Origin: Neorhizobium sp. SHOUNA12A
GTDB taxonomy: Bacteria; Pseudomonadota; Alphaproteobacteria; Rhizobiales; Rhizobiaceae
Direction of reading: 5' to 3'
Assembly (NCBI RefSeq): GCF_023006505.1
Contig: NZ_JALBGV010000006.1
Span: forward strand, 79,303 to 143,302
Length of the DNA stretch: 64,000 nt
The position numbers were made by a program, and so were the translations under genes. The first letter of the stretch is position 1, and each line of letters starts with the position of its first letter. The notes beneath the pieces were generated by a model. That model was not told the DNA's origin. It was given only the letters and a program-made list of their open reading frames with translations, and ran no database searches. Shown here in pieces: positions 52,962-62,101 of this stretch.

Positions 52962-54062
52962 ATGTCGGCAACCGATGCTGTGATCATCGATGTCCTGAAC
53001 CACACCAAGCGCCGCGAGCGTGACCGCAAGGCCGTGCGCATATGGCTTGGCGTCGTCGTCTTCACGCTGTTCTGTCTGGTTCTGGTGGGCGGCGCGACAC
53101 GGCTCACCGATTCCGGATTGTCGATTACTGAATGGAAGCCGATCCACGGCGTCATCCCGCCGCTGTCGGCTGCGGAATGGGACGAGGAATTCCGCCTTTA
53201 CCAGCGCATTCCGCAATATCAGGAGATCAACCGGGACATGACGGTCGACGAGTTCAAGTCGATCTTCTGGTGGGAGTGGGCGCACCGGTTCCTGGCCCGC
53301 TCGATCGGCATGGTCTTCGCCCTGCCGTTGATCTTCTTCTGGCTCACCGGCCGTATCGAAAAGCGCTTGCGCGGTCCGTTGGTCGGCCTTCTGGCGCTTG
53401 GCGGTTTCCAGGGGTTCATCGGCTGGTGGATGGTGTCTTCCGGCCTCACCAAGCTGGTCAGCGTTTCGCAATACCGGCTCGCAACGCACCTCGTCATCGC
53501 CTGTCTGATCTTCGCCGCCTGTATCTGGATCATGCGTGGGCTTTCGCCGCATAGCCGTGATCTTCCGCCGACGGCAAGGTCCAAATGGGCAGCCGGCGGC
53601 ATCGCCTTCCTGGTCCTCTTCCAGATCTATCTTGGCGCGCTGGTAGCGGGGCTCGATGCCGGCCTTTCTTACAATACCTGGCCGCTGATGGATGGTGCAC
53701 TGATCCCGAGCGATATTTTTGTCCAACAGCCCTGGTGGATCAATCTGTTCGAGAACCCGAAGACGGTGCAGTTCGCGCACCGCTGCGGCGCCTACCTCTT
53801 GTGGGCTGCCACCCTCGTGCACACGGTGATCTCGCTTCGCCTGGCTCCCGGCTCGACCCATGCCCGTCGTTCCGTTCTGCTGTTCGGGCTGGTGACGCTA
53901 CAAGCCGTCATCGGCATTTCGACACTCGTCATGCAGGTGCCGCTCGATCTGGCGCTGACGCACCAAGCCGTCGCCCTGATCGTACTCGGCTTTGCTGTCG
54001 CCCATTGGCGCGGTTTCGTCGGCGAATATCCGCCAGAGACTGCAATCGTCACGCGGACCTGA
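52962..54062 (+). CDS. ctaA: Heme A synthase (Cox15 type)
   Basis: The 366-residue inner-membrane protein has eight hydrophobic segments. Conserved histidine regions are visible: [41 protein letters not shown] and [31 protein letters not shown] near residue 45 is diagnostic. It oxidises heme O to heme A for cytochrome aa3 oxidase. AGGAG seven bases upstream fixes ATG 52962. No ctaB is present in this window. Confidence 0.96.
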   Translation: MSATDAVIIDVLNHTKRRERDRKAVRIWLGVVVFTLFCLVLVGGATRLTDSGLSITEWKPIHGVIPPLSAAEWDEEFRLYQRIPQYQEINRDMTVDEFKSIFWWEWAHRFLARSIGMVFALPLIFFWLTGRIEKRLRGPLVGLLALGGFQGFIGWWMVSSGLTKLVSVSQYRLATHLVIACLIFAACIWIMRGLSPHSRDLPPTARSKWAAGGIAFLVLFQIYLGALVAGLDAGLSYNTWPLMDGALIPSDIFVQQPWWINLFENPKTVQFAHRCGAYLLWAATLVHTVISLRLAPGSTHARRSVLLFGLVTLQAVIGISTLVMQVPLDLALTHQAVALIVLGFAVAHWRGFVGEYPPETAIVTRT

Positions 54063-54219
54063 TCTCCCGTCTATCGAATGGAAGCCTTGCCTTAGGCGGG
54101 CGGATCGATGTCCGCCTGTCGTTTCTCCAAAAAATTTGCGGCCTCGTGTCGGAAGCGGTGACCGTCGCCCGTCCTTGGGACATAGTTCAATCGGCTTCGG
54201 CCAAGGAGAGGGTAGGGTT

Positions 54220-54627
54220 ATGGCAAAGACAATCGCAATTCTCGTCGCAAGGCTGATCTTCGGCAGCGTGTTCGTCATGGCGACGACGTTCAAGTTTCTC
54301 GATATGCAGGCGACCGCCGGGTTCATTTCGGGCGCCGGGTTTCCGTTCCCGCTGTTCCTCGCCTGGATCGCGGCGATCTTCGAGGTGGGGCTGGCTCTCG
54401 CATTCCTGACCGGCGCCTTTTTCTCCGAAGCGGCGCTGCTTGCCGGCGCCTACGTCATCTTCCTGGCCTTCGCTTTCCATGGCCCGAGCCATTGGCAAGC
54501 CAACCAGGCGGAGTTCGGCTTCTTCGTCGACCACTTCACCTTCCTGGCCGGCCTGCTCTTCGCAGCCGTGCATGGCCCCGGCGAGAAGCTCGCCGTCCAT
54601 CTGGGTTTGAAGCGGACGCTCGCTTAA
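54220..54627 (+). CDS. DoxX family membrane protein
   Basis: The 135-residue protein has four hydrophobic segments and the DoxX-like start (ILVARLIFGSVFVMATTFKF), followed by IAAIFEVGLALAFLTGAFFS. Family members are linked with redox or thiol stress; no reaction is assigned. GAGAGGGTAGGG precedes ATG 54220. Its last four bases overlap the end of the convergent kinase-like gene. Confidence 0.82.
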   Translation: MAKTIAILVARLIFGSVFVMATTFKFLDMQATAGFISGAGFPFPLFLAWIAAIFEVGLALAFLTGAFFSEAALLAGAYVIFLAFAFHGPSHWQANQAEFGFFVDHFTFLAGLLFAAVHGPGEKLAVHLGLKRTLA

Positions 54628-55475
54628 GCCTGTTGCAGCACACTGTGGACCGCGGCGGCGACGGCAAGCTCGGCGTCGCGGTCTTTCGCATTGCCGTCCT
54701 CTTCGTGCCATGCGGCCGAGAGACAGCCATAGGCGAAGGCATAACGCAGAATAGTGCGAACATCGCGGCTGAGCGTCTCAGCGAAGACGGCAGCCATGGA
54801 GGCAATGCGTTCTTCGCTGCGGGTGAGGTCGAAGCGGTCGAGCGGATTGGAAAACATGTTGGCGACGTCCATCGCGGCATCACCGATCAATCCGGCTGGA
54901 TCGATGATCAACCAACCGCGCGGGCCAAGCATGATGTTTTCGTGATGCAGGTCGCCATGCAGCGGCTTGATGTCCCGCTGATCGGCGATCAGCGTCTCCG
55001 CCATTTCCGCCGCCTCGATAAAGGGGCCGGCAATGCCGTCACGCCGGTCCGTTTCGGCCTTTCCGAACAGGCTTTTGAAATAGCAGGAAAGCGGCATCAT
55101 GGTTGGGGGCGGAGCGATGTCGGACGGCCGGTGATACTCCATGAGGACTTCGGCCGCGATGCGGGTGGCTTCCGCGTCGCCATGAGCTTCCAGATGGTCG
55201 CGCAGCGTCACCTTGCCCGCATGCTCCATCAGCAGGAGCTCGCCCGAGCGCGCAATCAGCCGAATACAGCCGACGCCATCCCGCCAGGCCATGAAATCGG
55301 CCCCGCGAAGACTGTCTTCCAACACTTTGGGCTTCAGGACCTTGACGATATCGATCTCGCCGTCGGCGCGCGTCACTTCAAGGACGGTGCCGACGACGGT
55401 ATCGGCGATCTGTCTGGCGATTTCGATCCGCCATTCGGCAGGAAAGGAAAAAGGGAAGAGAATGCCTTCGGTCAT
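54624..55475 (-). CDS. Aminoglycoside/hydroxyurea kinase-like protein (APH(6) family)
   Basis: The 283-residue protein has the phosphotransferase catalytic loop LHGDLHHENIML (D175) and the metal-binding IIDPAGLIGDAAMD. The layout is that of streptomycin 6-kinase/hydroxyurea phosphotransferases (PF04655). Chromosomal relatives are common in rhizobia and need not give resistance; a metabolic kinase is equally possible. Its ATG overlaps the argC stop by one base (TGATG), so it is coupled to argC. Confidence 0.85.
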   Translation of the reverse strand: MTEGILFPFSFPAEWRIEIARQIADTVVGTVLEVTRADGEIDIVKVLKPKVLEDSLRGADFMAWRDGVGCIRLIARSGELLLMEHAGKVTLRDHLEAHGDAEATRIAAEVLMEYHRPSDIAPPPTMMPLSCYFKSLFGKAETDRRDGIAGPFIEAAEMAETLIADQRDIKPLHGDLHHENIMLGPRGWLIIDPAGLIGDAAMDVANMFSNPLDRFDLTRSEERIASMAAVFAETLSRDVRTILRYAFAYGCLSAAWHEEDGNAKDRDAELAVAAAVHSVLQQA

Positions 55476-56407
55476 CAGGCCGAAAGCATCAGGTCCATGT
55501 TCTGGACGGCCGCACCCGAGGCACCCTTGCCGAGATTGTCGAGCAAGGCCACGAGATTGACATGCGCACCGCCCGGCGTGCCGAACACGAAAAGCTTCAT
55601 CGTGTCGGTGTCGACCAGCTCTTCCGCGTCGACGCGGGCAAGCGCCTTGCTCTCTTCGAGCGGCACGACGGTGACGATGTCCTGCCCGGCATAATGCTCG
55701 ACCAGCACCTTGTGGATGCTCTCCATCGTCGCGCCGTCCTTGAGGTCTTCGAGGAAGAGCGGCACCTGGACGATCATGCCCTGCGGGAAGCGGCCGACCG
55801 ACGGCGAGAAGATCGGCGCACGGTCGAGCTGGCCGTGGATCTTCATCTCCGGCACGTGCTTGTGCTTGAGTGGCAGGCCATAAAGAAAATTGTTGGCCGA
55901 GATCGCATCTTCGCGCGACGGGTCTTCCATCTGCGCGATCATCTGCTTACCGCCGCCGGTATAACCGGAGACCGCGTTGACCGTGACCGGATAACCGTCG
56001 GGCAGGATGCCAGCGGCGCGCAGCGGCCGGATCAGGCCGATCGCGCCGGTCGGGTAACAGCCCGGGTTGGCGACATGCCGGGAGGCCTTGATCTTGTCTG
56101 CCTGCGCCTTGTCCATCTCCGCAAAGCCATAGGCCCAGGAAGGATCGACGCGGAAGGCGGTCGAGGTGTCTATCACCCGCACCTTGTTGTTGCCGGCAAG
56201 CATGGTCACGGCTTCCCGCGAGGCATCGTCCGGCAGGCAGAGGATGGCGACATCGGCGCTGTTCAGGAGATCCTCGCGCATGGCGGCGTTGCGCCGCTCG
56301 GCTTCCGGGATCGACAGCAGTTCGACGTCGCGGCGGCCGGCCATGCGGGTGCGGATCTGCAGTCCCGTGGTGCCGTGTTCGCCATCGATGAAGATTTTCG
56401 CTGTCAT
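55475..56407 (-). CDS. argC: N-acetyl-gamma-glutamyl-phosphate reductase (type 2)
   Basis: The 310-residue enzyme catalyses the NADPH-dependent third step of arginine synthesis. It belongs to the shorter type 2 form of ArgC. The N-terminal nucleotide motif is [18 protein letters not shown]; the catalytic cysteine is in [16 protein letters not shown] 56407 is preferred over ATG 56413 because AGGA lies eight bases before it. It overlaps the kinase-like gene downstream by one base. Confidence 0.94.
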   Translation of the reverse strand: MTAKIFIDGEHGTTGLQIRTRMAGRRDVELLSIPEAERRNAAMREDLLNSADVAILCLPDDASREAVTMLAGNNKVRVIDTSTAFRVDPSWAYGFAEMDKAQADKIKASRHVANPGCYPTGAIGLIRPLRAAGILPDGYPVTVNAVSGYTGGGKQMIAQMEDPSREDAISANNFLYGLPLKHKHVPEMKIHGQLDRAPIFSPSVGRFPQGMIVQVPLFLEDLKDGATMESIHKVLVEHYAGQDIVTVVPLEESKALARVDAEELVDTDTMKLFVFGTPGGAHVNLVALLDNLGKGASGAAVQNMDLMLSA

Positions 56408-56472
56408 GGTCATTGTCCTGTTAGATCAGTGCCTTGGATTGGATGCCGGATTCAGTTTACCAGCAGGTTGAT

Positions 56473-57432
56473 TCAGAAATTTAACGCAGCCGCACGGCGT
56501 TCCGCGCGAAGTCCGAGCATATACATCGCAACCGTCGCCCCCGCAATGGCGGTGATATCCGCATGGTCATAGGCCGGCGCCACCTCGACGACATCGGCGC
56601 CGCGGATATCGAGGCGGCCAAGTTGGCGCAGGACCGAGAGGATCTTGGCGCTGGAAGGCCCACCGGCGACCGGCGTGCCGGTGCCCGGCGCGAAAGCCGG
56701 ATCGAGGCAGTCGATGTCGAAGGTGAGGTAGGTCGGCGTTTCGCCGACGTGATCGAGGATCATCCCGGCGATCTCGGCTGCCATCATCTCCTCGACCTCA
56801 TGGCCGTAGACGAGGCGGATCCCGAAATCTTCCGGCGCGTGGGTGCGGATGCCGACCTGGATTGACCGGGCAGGGTCGATAATGTCGGCCCGCACCGCCC
56901 GCGCCACGAAGGAGCCGTGATCGATACGACCTTCGTCGTCGAGCCATGTATCCTGGTGCGCGTCGAACTGCACCAGCGCCATCGGTCCGTGTTTGGCGGC
57001 ATGCGCCTTGAGCAGCGGCCAGGTGACATAATGGTCGCCGCCGAGCGTCAGCAGGAAGGCACCGCTGTCGAGGATGACATTCGCCTGGGCCTCGATCGCA
57101 GCCGGGGTCTTCTGATGGTTGCCGTAGTCGAGCAGGCAGTCGCCGTAATCGACGACGGCCATCTCGGCGAAAAGGTCGCGCTGGAACGGATATTGCGGAT
57201 CGTTGTCGAAGATCGCCGACGCCCGCCGGATCGCCTGCGGCCCGAACCGCGCGCCCGGCCGATTGGAGGTCGCGGCATCGAAGGGAATGCCCCAGACGAC
57301 AGCATCGACACCCGTCAGATCCTTGGTGAAGCGGCGGCGCATGAACGACAGAGCCCCGGCAAAGGTGGGGTCCGACGCGGCCGAGGTCAGGCTTTTTGCA
57401 GTGAAGGCATGGTCGATCGACTTTTCCGCCAT
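56473..57432 (-). CDS. speB: Agmatinase (ureohydrolase family)
   Basis: The 319-residue manganese enzyme has all ureohydrolase motifs: GGDHYVTWP, FDAHQDTWLDD and FDIDCLDPAFAPGTGTPVAGG. It is expected to convert agmatine to putrescine and urea, although guanidinobutyrase or similar activity cannot be excluded from sequence. It lies 65 bases upstream of argC on the same strand, suggesting joint expression in arginine/polyamine metabolism. Confidence 0.87.
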   Translation of the reverse strand: MAEKSIDHAFTAKSLTSAASDPTFAGALSFMRRRFTKDLTGVDAVVWGIPFDAATSNRPGARFGPQAIRRASAIFDNDPQYPFQRDLFAEMAVVDYGDCLLDYGNHQKTPAAIEAQANVILDSGAFLLTLGGDHYVTWPLLKAHAAKHGPMALVQFDAHQDTWLDDEGRIDHGSFVARAVRADIIDPARSIQVGIRTHAPEDFGIRLVYGHEVEEMMAAEIAGMILDHVGETPTYLTFDIDCLDPAFAPGTGTPVAGGPSSAKILSVLRQLGRLDIRGADVVEVAPAYDHADITAIAGATVAMYMLGLRAERRAAALNF

Positions 57433-57518
57433 GGCGTCCCTCCATCGTTAACGTAACGGGAACGTTGGACAATAAGGGCCGACAAGGCAAGCCTGGGCGA
57501 GACGAAAATTCCTCCCGT

Positions 57519-58310
57519 TCAGGAAGCCTTGGCTTCGAAAACCGGCGGAAAATCCCCCAGCGCCTTGGCCTCGCTGATACGCGCTCCGATATCCTCCTCG
57601 ATGATCGATTCCAGCTGCGCAAAGCTGTCGATGACATAGTAGATCGGCTGGACGATATCGATGCGGTAAGGGGTCCTCAGCACCGTCATCAGATCGAAGG
57701 GCCGGAATTCGGCTTCCCTGCCTTCCATCGCCGCCCGCGTCTCGTTGGGGGAGGAGACGATGCCGGCGCCGAAGCAGCGGCGTCCCTGCGGCGTGTCGAT
57801 CAGGCCGAACTCGACGGTGAACCAGAAGATCCGGAACAGGTGCCAGGAATATTCCTTGCCAAGTCCGACGGCTTTTTCGCCGAAGCGGCGAACGAAATTG
57901 GCATAACTCCGGTTGGTGAGGAGCGGGCAGTGGCCGAAGACTTCGTGGAAGATATCCGGTTCCTCGATATAATCGATGTGCTCGCGGCGGCGGATGAACG
58001 TTGCCAGCGGAAACTTGCCCTGCGACAGCAATTCGTAGAAACGCGATGGCGGAATAAGGGCGGGTACGCCCTCGACGCCGAATCCGGTGGTCTCGTTGAG
58101 GCGCCGGTCGACATCGCGAAGCTGGGGAACCTTGTCCGCCTTCAACCCGAGTGCCTGAACGCCGTCCAGATATTCCCGGCAGGCCTTGTCGGCCAACAGC
58201 CTCATCTGGCGTTCGTACAGTTCGCTCCAGATCCGGTCTTCTTCGTGTGTGTAGTGGTAGATGCCGTCTGCATCCGGCAGGTTTGCCGTGTAGGTGCTTT
58301 GCTTGGTCAT
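57519..58310 (-). CDS. phhA: Phenylalanine 4-monooxygenase
   Basis: The 263-residue non-heme iron, pterin-dependent enzyme makes tyrosine from phenylalanine. The iron ligands are H122 and H127 in EPDIFHEVFGHCPLL and E167 in FWFTVEFGL. The length is that of the short bacterial form without a regulatory ACT domain. It diverges from an Lrp/AsnC regulator across 149 bp, a common arrangement in which the regulator controls phhA. Confidence 0.95.
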   Translation of the reverse strand: MTKQSTYTANLPDADGIYHYTHEEDRIWSELYERQMRLLADKACREYLDGVQALGLKADKVPQLRDVDRRLNETTGFGVEGVPALIPPSRFYELLSQGKFPLATFIRRREHIDYIEEPDIFHEVFGHCPLLTNRSYANFVRRFGEKAVGLGKEYSWHLFRIFWFTVEFGLIDTPQGRRCFGAGIVSSPNETRAAMEGREAEFRPFDLMTVLRTPYRIDIVQPIYYVIDSFAQLESIIEEDIGARISEAKALGDFPPVFEAKAS

Positions 58311-58400
58311 CAGCGCCTCCCGTTGCGTGATGGAATGGCCAGGTGCTCCAGCCGCCGGCCGTCAGATCACCACTATATCTCCGAAAATGCGGGTAATCAT

Positions 58401-58415
58401 TTCAGCTTTGCCGAA
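58401..58415. promoter_or_regulatory. Near-palindrome between phhA and the Lrp gene
   Basis: TTCAGC-TTT-GCCGAA is a dyad with one mismatch in the divergent promoter region. It is a candidate operator for the Lrp-type regulator. Confidence 0.35.
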
Positions 58416-58459
58416 TTGAGCGTAAATAATGGGAGGATATTTCGGGAGGAGAGGACATC

Positions 58460-58921
58460 ATGAAAGAAAACCTGCAGGCGGCCCGCAAGCTTCTGCAACT
58501 CGTGCAGACGGGCGATGGTTCGTCGCTTGCCGAACTGGCGGAGAAGGCCGGCATGTCGCAAAGCACCGCATGGCGCAAGATCCAGGAACTGGAGGCCGAG
58601 GGCGTCATTCGAAAGCGGGTGGCGCTTCTCGATCCGGCAAAACTCGACCTCAAGCTCTGCATCGTCGCCCATGTGACGCTGGAGGATCACCACGAGGAGG
58701 CGATCGAAGCCTTCGCCACGGTCGTGCGCGACCGGCCGGAGATCATGGAGTGTTACGCGCTGTCCGGGACATTCGATTATATGCTGAAGATCCGGGCGCG
58801 TGACGTCGAAGCCTATGAGGCTTTCATGACCCGCCACCTGATGCGCAACCCGCATGTGCGCAACGTGGTCTCCAGCTTTGTCCTGCGCGAACTGAAATCG
58901 ACGACCGAACTGCCGATATGA
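58460..58921 (+). CDS. Lrp/AsnC family transcriptional regulator
   Basis: The 153-residue protein has an N-terminal helix-turn-helix (SLAELAEKAGMSQSTAWRKI, then QELEAEGVIRKRVALLDP) and a C-terminal ligand-sensing domain (IMECYALSGTFDYMLKIRAR). It probably senses an aromatic amino acid and regulates the divergent phhA gene; that is inferred from position. GGGAGGAGAGG precedes the ATG. A bidirectional terminator follows. Confidence 0.92.
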   Translation: MKENLQAARKLLQLVQTGDGSSLAELAEKAGMSQSTAWRKIQELEAEGVIRKRVALLDPAKLDLKLCIVAHVTLEDHHEEAIEAFATVVRDRPEIMECYALSGTFDYMLKIRARDVEAYEAFMTRHLMRNPHVRNVVSSFVLRELKSTTELPI

Positions 58922-58937
58922 GAAGGCCTACAAACGA

Positions 58938-58965
58938 AAAAGGCGGAGCCGAAGCCCCGCCTTTT
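58938..58965. terminator. Bidirectional terminator between the Lrp gene and rpsI
   Basis: The stem AAAAGGCGGAGC/GCCCCGCCTTTT (one mismatch) with loop CGAA has A- and T-runs at both ends and serves both convergent genes. Confidence 0.85.
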
Positions 58966-58987
58966 GAAAGTCCAAGTCCAGAAGCGA

Positions 58988-59455
58988 TTAACGCTTGGAG
59001 AACTGGAAGGAGCGGCGGGCCTTTGCCTTACCGTACTTCTTACGCTCGACCACGCGGCTGTCGCGGGTCAGGAAGCCACCCTTCTTGAGCACGCCGCGAA
59101 GGCCCGGCTCGAAGTAGGTGAGCGCCTTGGAGACGCCGTGACGAACAGCGCCGGCCTGGCCGGAAAGACCGCCACCGGTGACTGTCGCGACGATGTCGAA
59201 CTGGCCGGTGCGGGCAGCGGCGATAACCGGCTGCTGCAGGATCATCTGCAGGACGGGACGGGCGAAATAGGTCGAGAAGTCACGGCCGTTGACCGTGATC
59301 TTGCCGGTGCCGGCCTTGACCCAGACGCGGGCGACGGCGTTCTTGCGCTTGCCGGTCGCATAGGAGCGGCCGAGGCTGTCGACTTTGCGGACATAGACCG
59401 GAGCGGCAGCTTCGGAAGCCGGCGCGAGGTCCTTCAGGGAGGAAAGATCGGCCAT
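58988..59455 (-). CDS. rpsI: 30S ribosomal protein S9
   Basis: The 155-residue protein carries the S9 core [30 protein letters not shown] (read in two parts) and the invariant basic end [11 protein letters not shown], whose tail reaches the P-site tRNA. An N-terminal extension of about 28 residues is usual in alphaproteobacteria. It starts two bases after the rplM stop and forms the standard rplM-rpsI operon. Confidence 0.98.
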   Translation of the reverse strand: MADLSSLKDLAPASEAAAPVYVRKVDSLGRSYATGKRKNAVARVWVKAGTGKITVNGRDFSTYFARPVLQMILQQPVIAAARTGQFDIVATVTGGGLSGQAGAVRHGVSKALTYFEPGLRGVLKKGGFLTRDSRVVERKKYGKAKARRSFQFSKR

Positions 59456-59457
59456 TA

Positions 59458-59922
59458 TCAGGCGCTCCTTACGTTCTTGCTGTTCAGCGATGCCACGTCG
59501 AGGGCGACCGGCTGCTGTGCTTCATGGGGATGGTTGGAACCGGCGTAGACGCGCAGGTTCTTCATCTGGCGACGGCCGAGCGGGCCACGGGGAACCATGC
59601 GCTCAACAGCCTTCTCGATAACGCGCTCCGGAAAGCGGCCTTCGATGATCTGGCGCGCGGTGCGCTCCTTGATGCCACCCGGGTAACCGGTGTGCCAGTA
59701 GTAGGTCTTGTCGGAATATTTCTTGCCGGTGAGGACGCACTTTTCCGCATTGATGATGATGACGTTGTCGCCATCATCGACGTGCGGAGTGAAGGTGGCC
59801 TTGTGCTTGCCGCGGAGCCGGTTGGCGACGATGGTGGCGAGGCGACCGACAACGAGGCCTTCGGCATCGATGATCACCCACTTCTTCACCACCTCTGCAG
59901 GCTTCTGAACGAAGGTTGACAT
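59458..59922 (-). CDS. rplM: 50S ribosomal protein L13
   Basis: The 154-residue protein has the L13 signatures [40 protein letters not shown] and [23 protein letters not shown] 59922 is the family start; the longer frame to 60084 is leader. In other bacteria L13 represses its own operon through the mRNA leader, and the leader here contains a notable hairpin next to the promoter. Confidence 0.97.
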   Translation of the reverse strand: MSTFVQKPAEVVKKWVIIDAEGLVVGRLATIVANRLRGKHKATFTPHVDDGDNVIIINAEKCVLTGKKYSDKTYYWHTGYPGGIKERTARQIIEGRFPERVIEKAVERMVPRGPLGRRQMKNLRVYAGSNHPHEAQQPVALDVASLNSKNVRSA

Positions 59923-60014
59923 GTTTTTAACTCTTTCTTCTAGGACCCATGACATCCGAAACCTTCGAATGCAGGGCGTTTCTTGTTGCTTGGATTGCCA
60001 TGGCTGACGCCGGC

Positions 60015-60043
60015 AAAAAAGAAAGCGGGCCGAAACGGTCCGC
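60015..60043 (-). terminator. Hairpin followed by U-run in the rplM leader
   Basis: On the minus strand GCGGACC-GTTTC-GGCCCGC is followed by TTTCTTTTTT. It has terminator form but begins about six bases after the predicted rplM transcription start, about 95 bases before the rplM ATG. It could be an attenuator or L13-binding element. Confidence 0.6.
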
Positions 60044-60055
60044 GATCTGGGGCGG

Positions 60056-60084
60056 CTTATACCGAGGGAGGCCGAAAGCGTCAA
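60056..60084 (-). promoter_or_regulatory. Near-consensus promoter for rplM-rpsI
   Basis: On the minus strand TTGACG (60084-60079), a 17-base spacer and TATAAG (60061-60056) form a strong sigma-70-type promoter. Predicted start is near 60049, giving a leader of about 127 bases. Confidence 0.75.
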
Positions 60085-60711
60085 GGTGATGGTTTTACGT
60101 CGCTGAAAAATAGAATAAGCAAAATCAATGACTTATATATGTGGTTATATGATACCACAGTTTTCTGGGTGAAATTCGCACGCCGTTGACGCCGGAATGC
60201 TGGTTCTGCTCATCGTAACCGTTGAGCGGGGGCTCGATTGCTGTCCGGAAGGGCTGTTGGTCTTATGTGCCGATGGGAAAGAAAACCCATCCTCATACCG
60301 GGAGTTCCATCCAGGAGCCGCCCTGTCGGAAGCTCGCAAAGACCCGCTGACATGAAAGCGATCTGCGCCATTTTTCCCGCGTATCGCTTGTCTGGTCTAC
60401 ACCCTGGAATTGTGTTTAACGAAAGATGGCGGGCGGGCGCAAATGGCAGAATAGACGCTCTCTTGAAGGTTTTACGACGGATTTCACACATGAATAGCTG
60501 TCAATCACTCACGTTTTAAGAGGATCCGCCACAGAACAAGAAAACTGACAAATGTTCAGAAAAATAAATTTGCCTAGCAAAATCTAGTAGCACTTTCTAA
60601 TTCAACCATAAGATGGTGCTAATATGTACAAGTACAAAAAAGGGGTATTCCGCGAACCTGTGCAGAACATCGCGTGCTAAGCATTCTCGATTTTTTGAGT
60701 CAGGAAGCCGA
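60085..60711. other. 627-bp interval without a recognised gene, partly AT-rich
   Basis: The 3' half (about 60480-60711) is clearly AT-richer than the rest of the window and contains an inverted pair TAGCAC/GTGCTA (60588-60621). Frames at 60238-60519 (+) and 60210-60491 (-) show no family resemblance or ribosome-binding site. A small RNA or gene remnant is possible, but none is identified. Confidence 0.4.
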
Positions 60712-61062
60712 CTAAAATCTCAGGCAGCCTGCCTGTAGAGGAAAACAATCTTCTGGGTCGGGTCTTCTTTTGCAGGCACGAACGGGACAGCTCGGTGTGT
60801 CGGCCGTCGGCACCGTCGCCCGGTCGGCAAATTCATGGGAGTCGCAGTAGCCGCTATCGATGACATAGCGGTCGTAGAGCGTCATCCGCGCCTTGTTGCG
60901 GGACGGGTAACGCAGGATCACCGCGCCCTCCCGGCCGATCGCCCGCTGCACGGCGGCACAGGACATGCCGGTGGAATTGTAGCGCGAGATCGCGGCGGCC
61001 GGCTCGCCTGAGAGGAGGGTGCCGCAGGCAATGACCGCAAGGCAGCCGAGAAATTTTTTCAT
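60712..61062 (-). CDS. Small exported cysteine-containing protein
   Basis: The 116-residue protein has a signal peptide (MKKFLGCLAVIACGTLLSGE, cut near AAA). The mature part has six cysteines, with RYNSTGMSCAAVQRAIGREG and RYVIDSGYCDSHEF; this pattern is shared by small periplasmic proteins of rhizobiales of unknown role. Disulfide bonds are likely. ATG 61062 is preferred over ATG 61071 because AGGA lies at usable spacing. It diverges from the CoA-binding gene. Confidence 0.78.
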   Translation of the reverse strand: MKKFLGCLAVIACGTLLSGEPAAAISRYNSTGMSCAAVQRAIGREGAVILRYPSRNKARMTLYDRYVIDSGYCDSHEFADRATVPTADTPSCPVRACKRRPDPEDCFPLQAGCLRF

Positions 61063-61149
61063 GATCCTCATCCCTTTTGACGAGACGCGGACTTACATAG
61101 CGCAGAAGCACCGCGCCGCCAGAGGCGCGTTATTGCGGGAGCCGCCGTC

Positions 61150-61578
61150 ATGAACCATGATCATTACGACAATGCCTATATCGCCGATATCCTGAAGAAC
61201 ACCAGGACCATTGCGCTCCTCGGCGCATCTCCAAATCCCGACAGGCCGAGCAACCGGGTCATGGGGTTCCTGCTTTCCAAGGGCTATACGGTGTTTCCGG
61301 TCAATCCCGGCCAGGCAGGCAAGCAGATCCTCGGCCAGACAGTCTACAGGACGCTGGCGGACGTGCCGCAGCCGGTCGATATGGTCGATGTCTTTCGGGC
61401 CGCCGAGTATCTGGACGGCGTGATCAACGAGGCGATCGGGCTGGAAACCAGGCCGAAGGTGATCTGGGGCCAACTCAGCGTGCGCGACGACAAGGCCGCC
61501 GAAAAGGCGGAAGCCGCCGGCATCAAGGTTGCCATGGATCGTTGCCCGGCGATCGAGTATCCCCGCCTGGTTGCCTGA
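61150..61578 (+). CDS. CoA-binding protein (YccU type)
   Basis: The 142-residue single-domain protein has the CoA_binding_2 Rossmann pattern: TIALLGASPNPDRPSNRVMG, then FLLSKGYTVFPVNPGQAGKQ and VDMVDVFRAAEYLDGVINEA. It is cytosolic and likely binds CoA or a nucleotide as a ligand; no reaction is known. GGAG lies upstream of the start. The length matches the family. Confidence 0.9.
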   Translation: MNHDHYDNAYIADILKNTRTIALLGASPNPDRPSNRVMGFLLSKGYTVFPVNPGQAGKQILGQTVYRTLADVPQPVDMVDVFRAAEYLDGVINEAIGLETRPKVIWGQLSVRDDKAAEKAEAAGIKVAMDRCPAIEYPRLVA

Positions 61579-61611
61579 GGCTGCCGCCTGGGTTCGCCGC
61601 CGAGCGTCCGG

Positions 61612-62049
61612 CTATTTGGCGAGCAGTTCCGGCCGGTTGCGCATGTCGTCGAGCAGGTCGGCGTTGCCGCAATAGCTTGCGAAGTCGGCGGCGGCGCTGC
61701 CGTCGGCCAGTTCGCGCCGGCAGCGGGTCTTCTCGCCGCAGTGGACACAGGTCACGTGCATTTCGCGGAATTCCACCGGCTCCTCCAGCCTGGCTTCTTC
61801 CGGATCAATGTTGAGCAGCTTCATCAGCGCCAGCATTTCGTCGGCCGCATGCGGGCCTTTGGCGATCAGTTCGCGCAGTTCCTGTTCCGACAAGGCGTTG
61901 TCCTGCGCCAGCAGCTTGACGGTTTCGTCGTCGAGGCTGGCGAGAAGCTTGGCTTCGTTGATCGCAGCCCAGGTGGCGGAACACCAGCGCTTCAGCCTGT
62001 CGGTGAGATTTTCCGGGGCGGGGTCAAGGGTGGGAATTGTGTTGTCCAT
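61612..62049 (-). CDS. DUF6455 family protein, predicted FNR/FixK target
   Basis: The 145-residue protein has a helical N-terminal part (SLDDETVKLLAQDNALSEQE, LRELIAKGPHAADEMLALMK) and a C-terminal cysteine motif CVHCGEKTRCRRELADG followed by YCGNADLL, which looks like a metal or iron-sulfur site. The family is of unknown function. AGGAG seven bases before ATG 62049 fixes the start. A perfect FNR/FixK-type box lies 53 bases upstream, with TATCCT as a well-placed -10, so induction under low oxygen is likely. Confidence 0.82.
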   Translation of the reverse strand: MDNTIPTLDPAPENLTDRLKRWCSATWAAINEAKLLASLDDETVKLLAQDNALSEQELRELIAKGPHAADEMLALMKLLNIDPEEARLEEPVEFREMHVTCVHCGEKTRCRRELADGSAAADFASYCGNADLLDDMRNRPELLAK

Positions 62050-62101
62050 TGCAAACTCCTCTCTATTTCCCCGGAGGATAGGTTCCGGAGAACGATATAC
62101 C

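Noticed and set aside
60210..60519. Overlapping short frames on both strands upstream of rplM
   Set aside because: No ribosome-binding site, no coding-like composition and no recognisable family.
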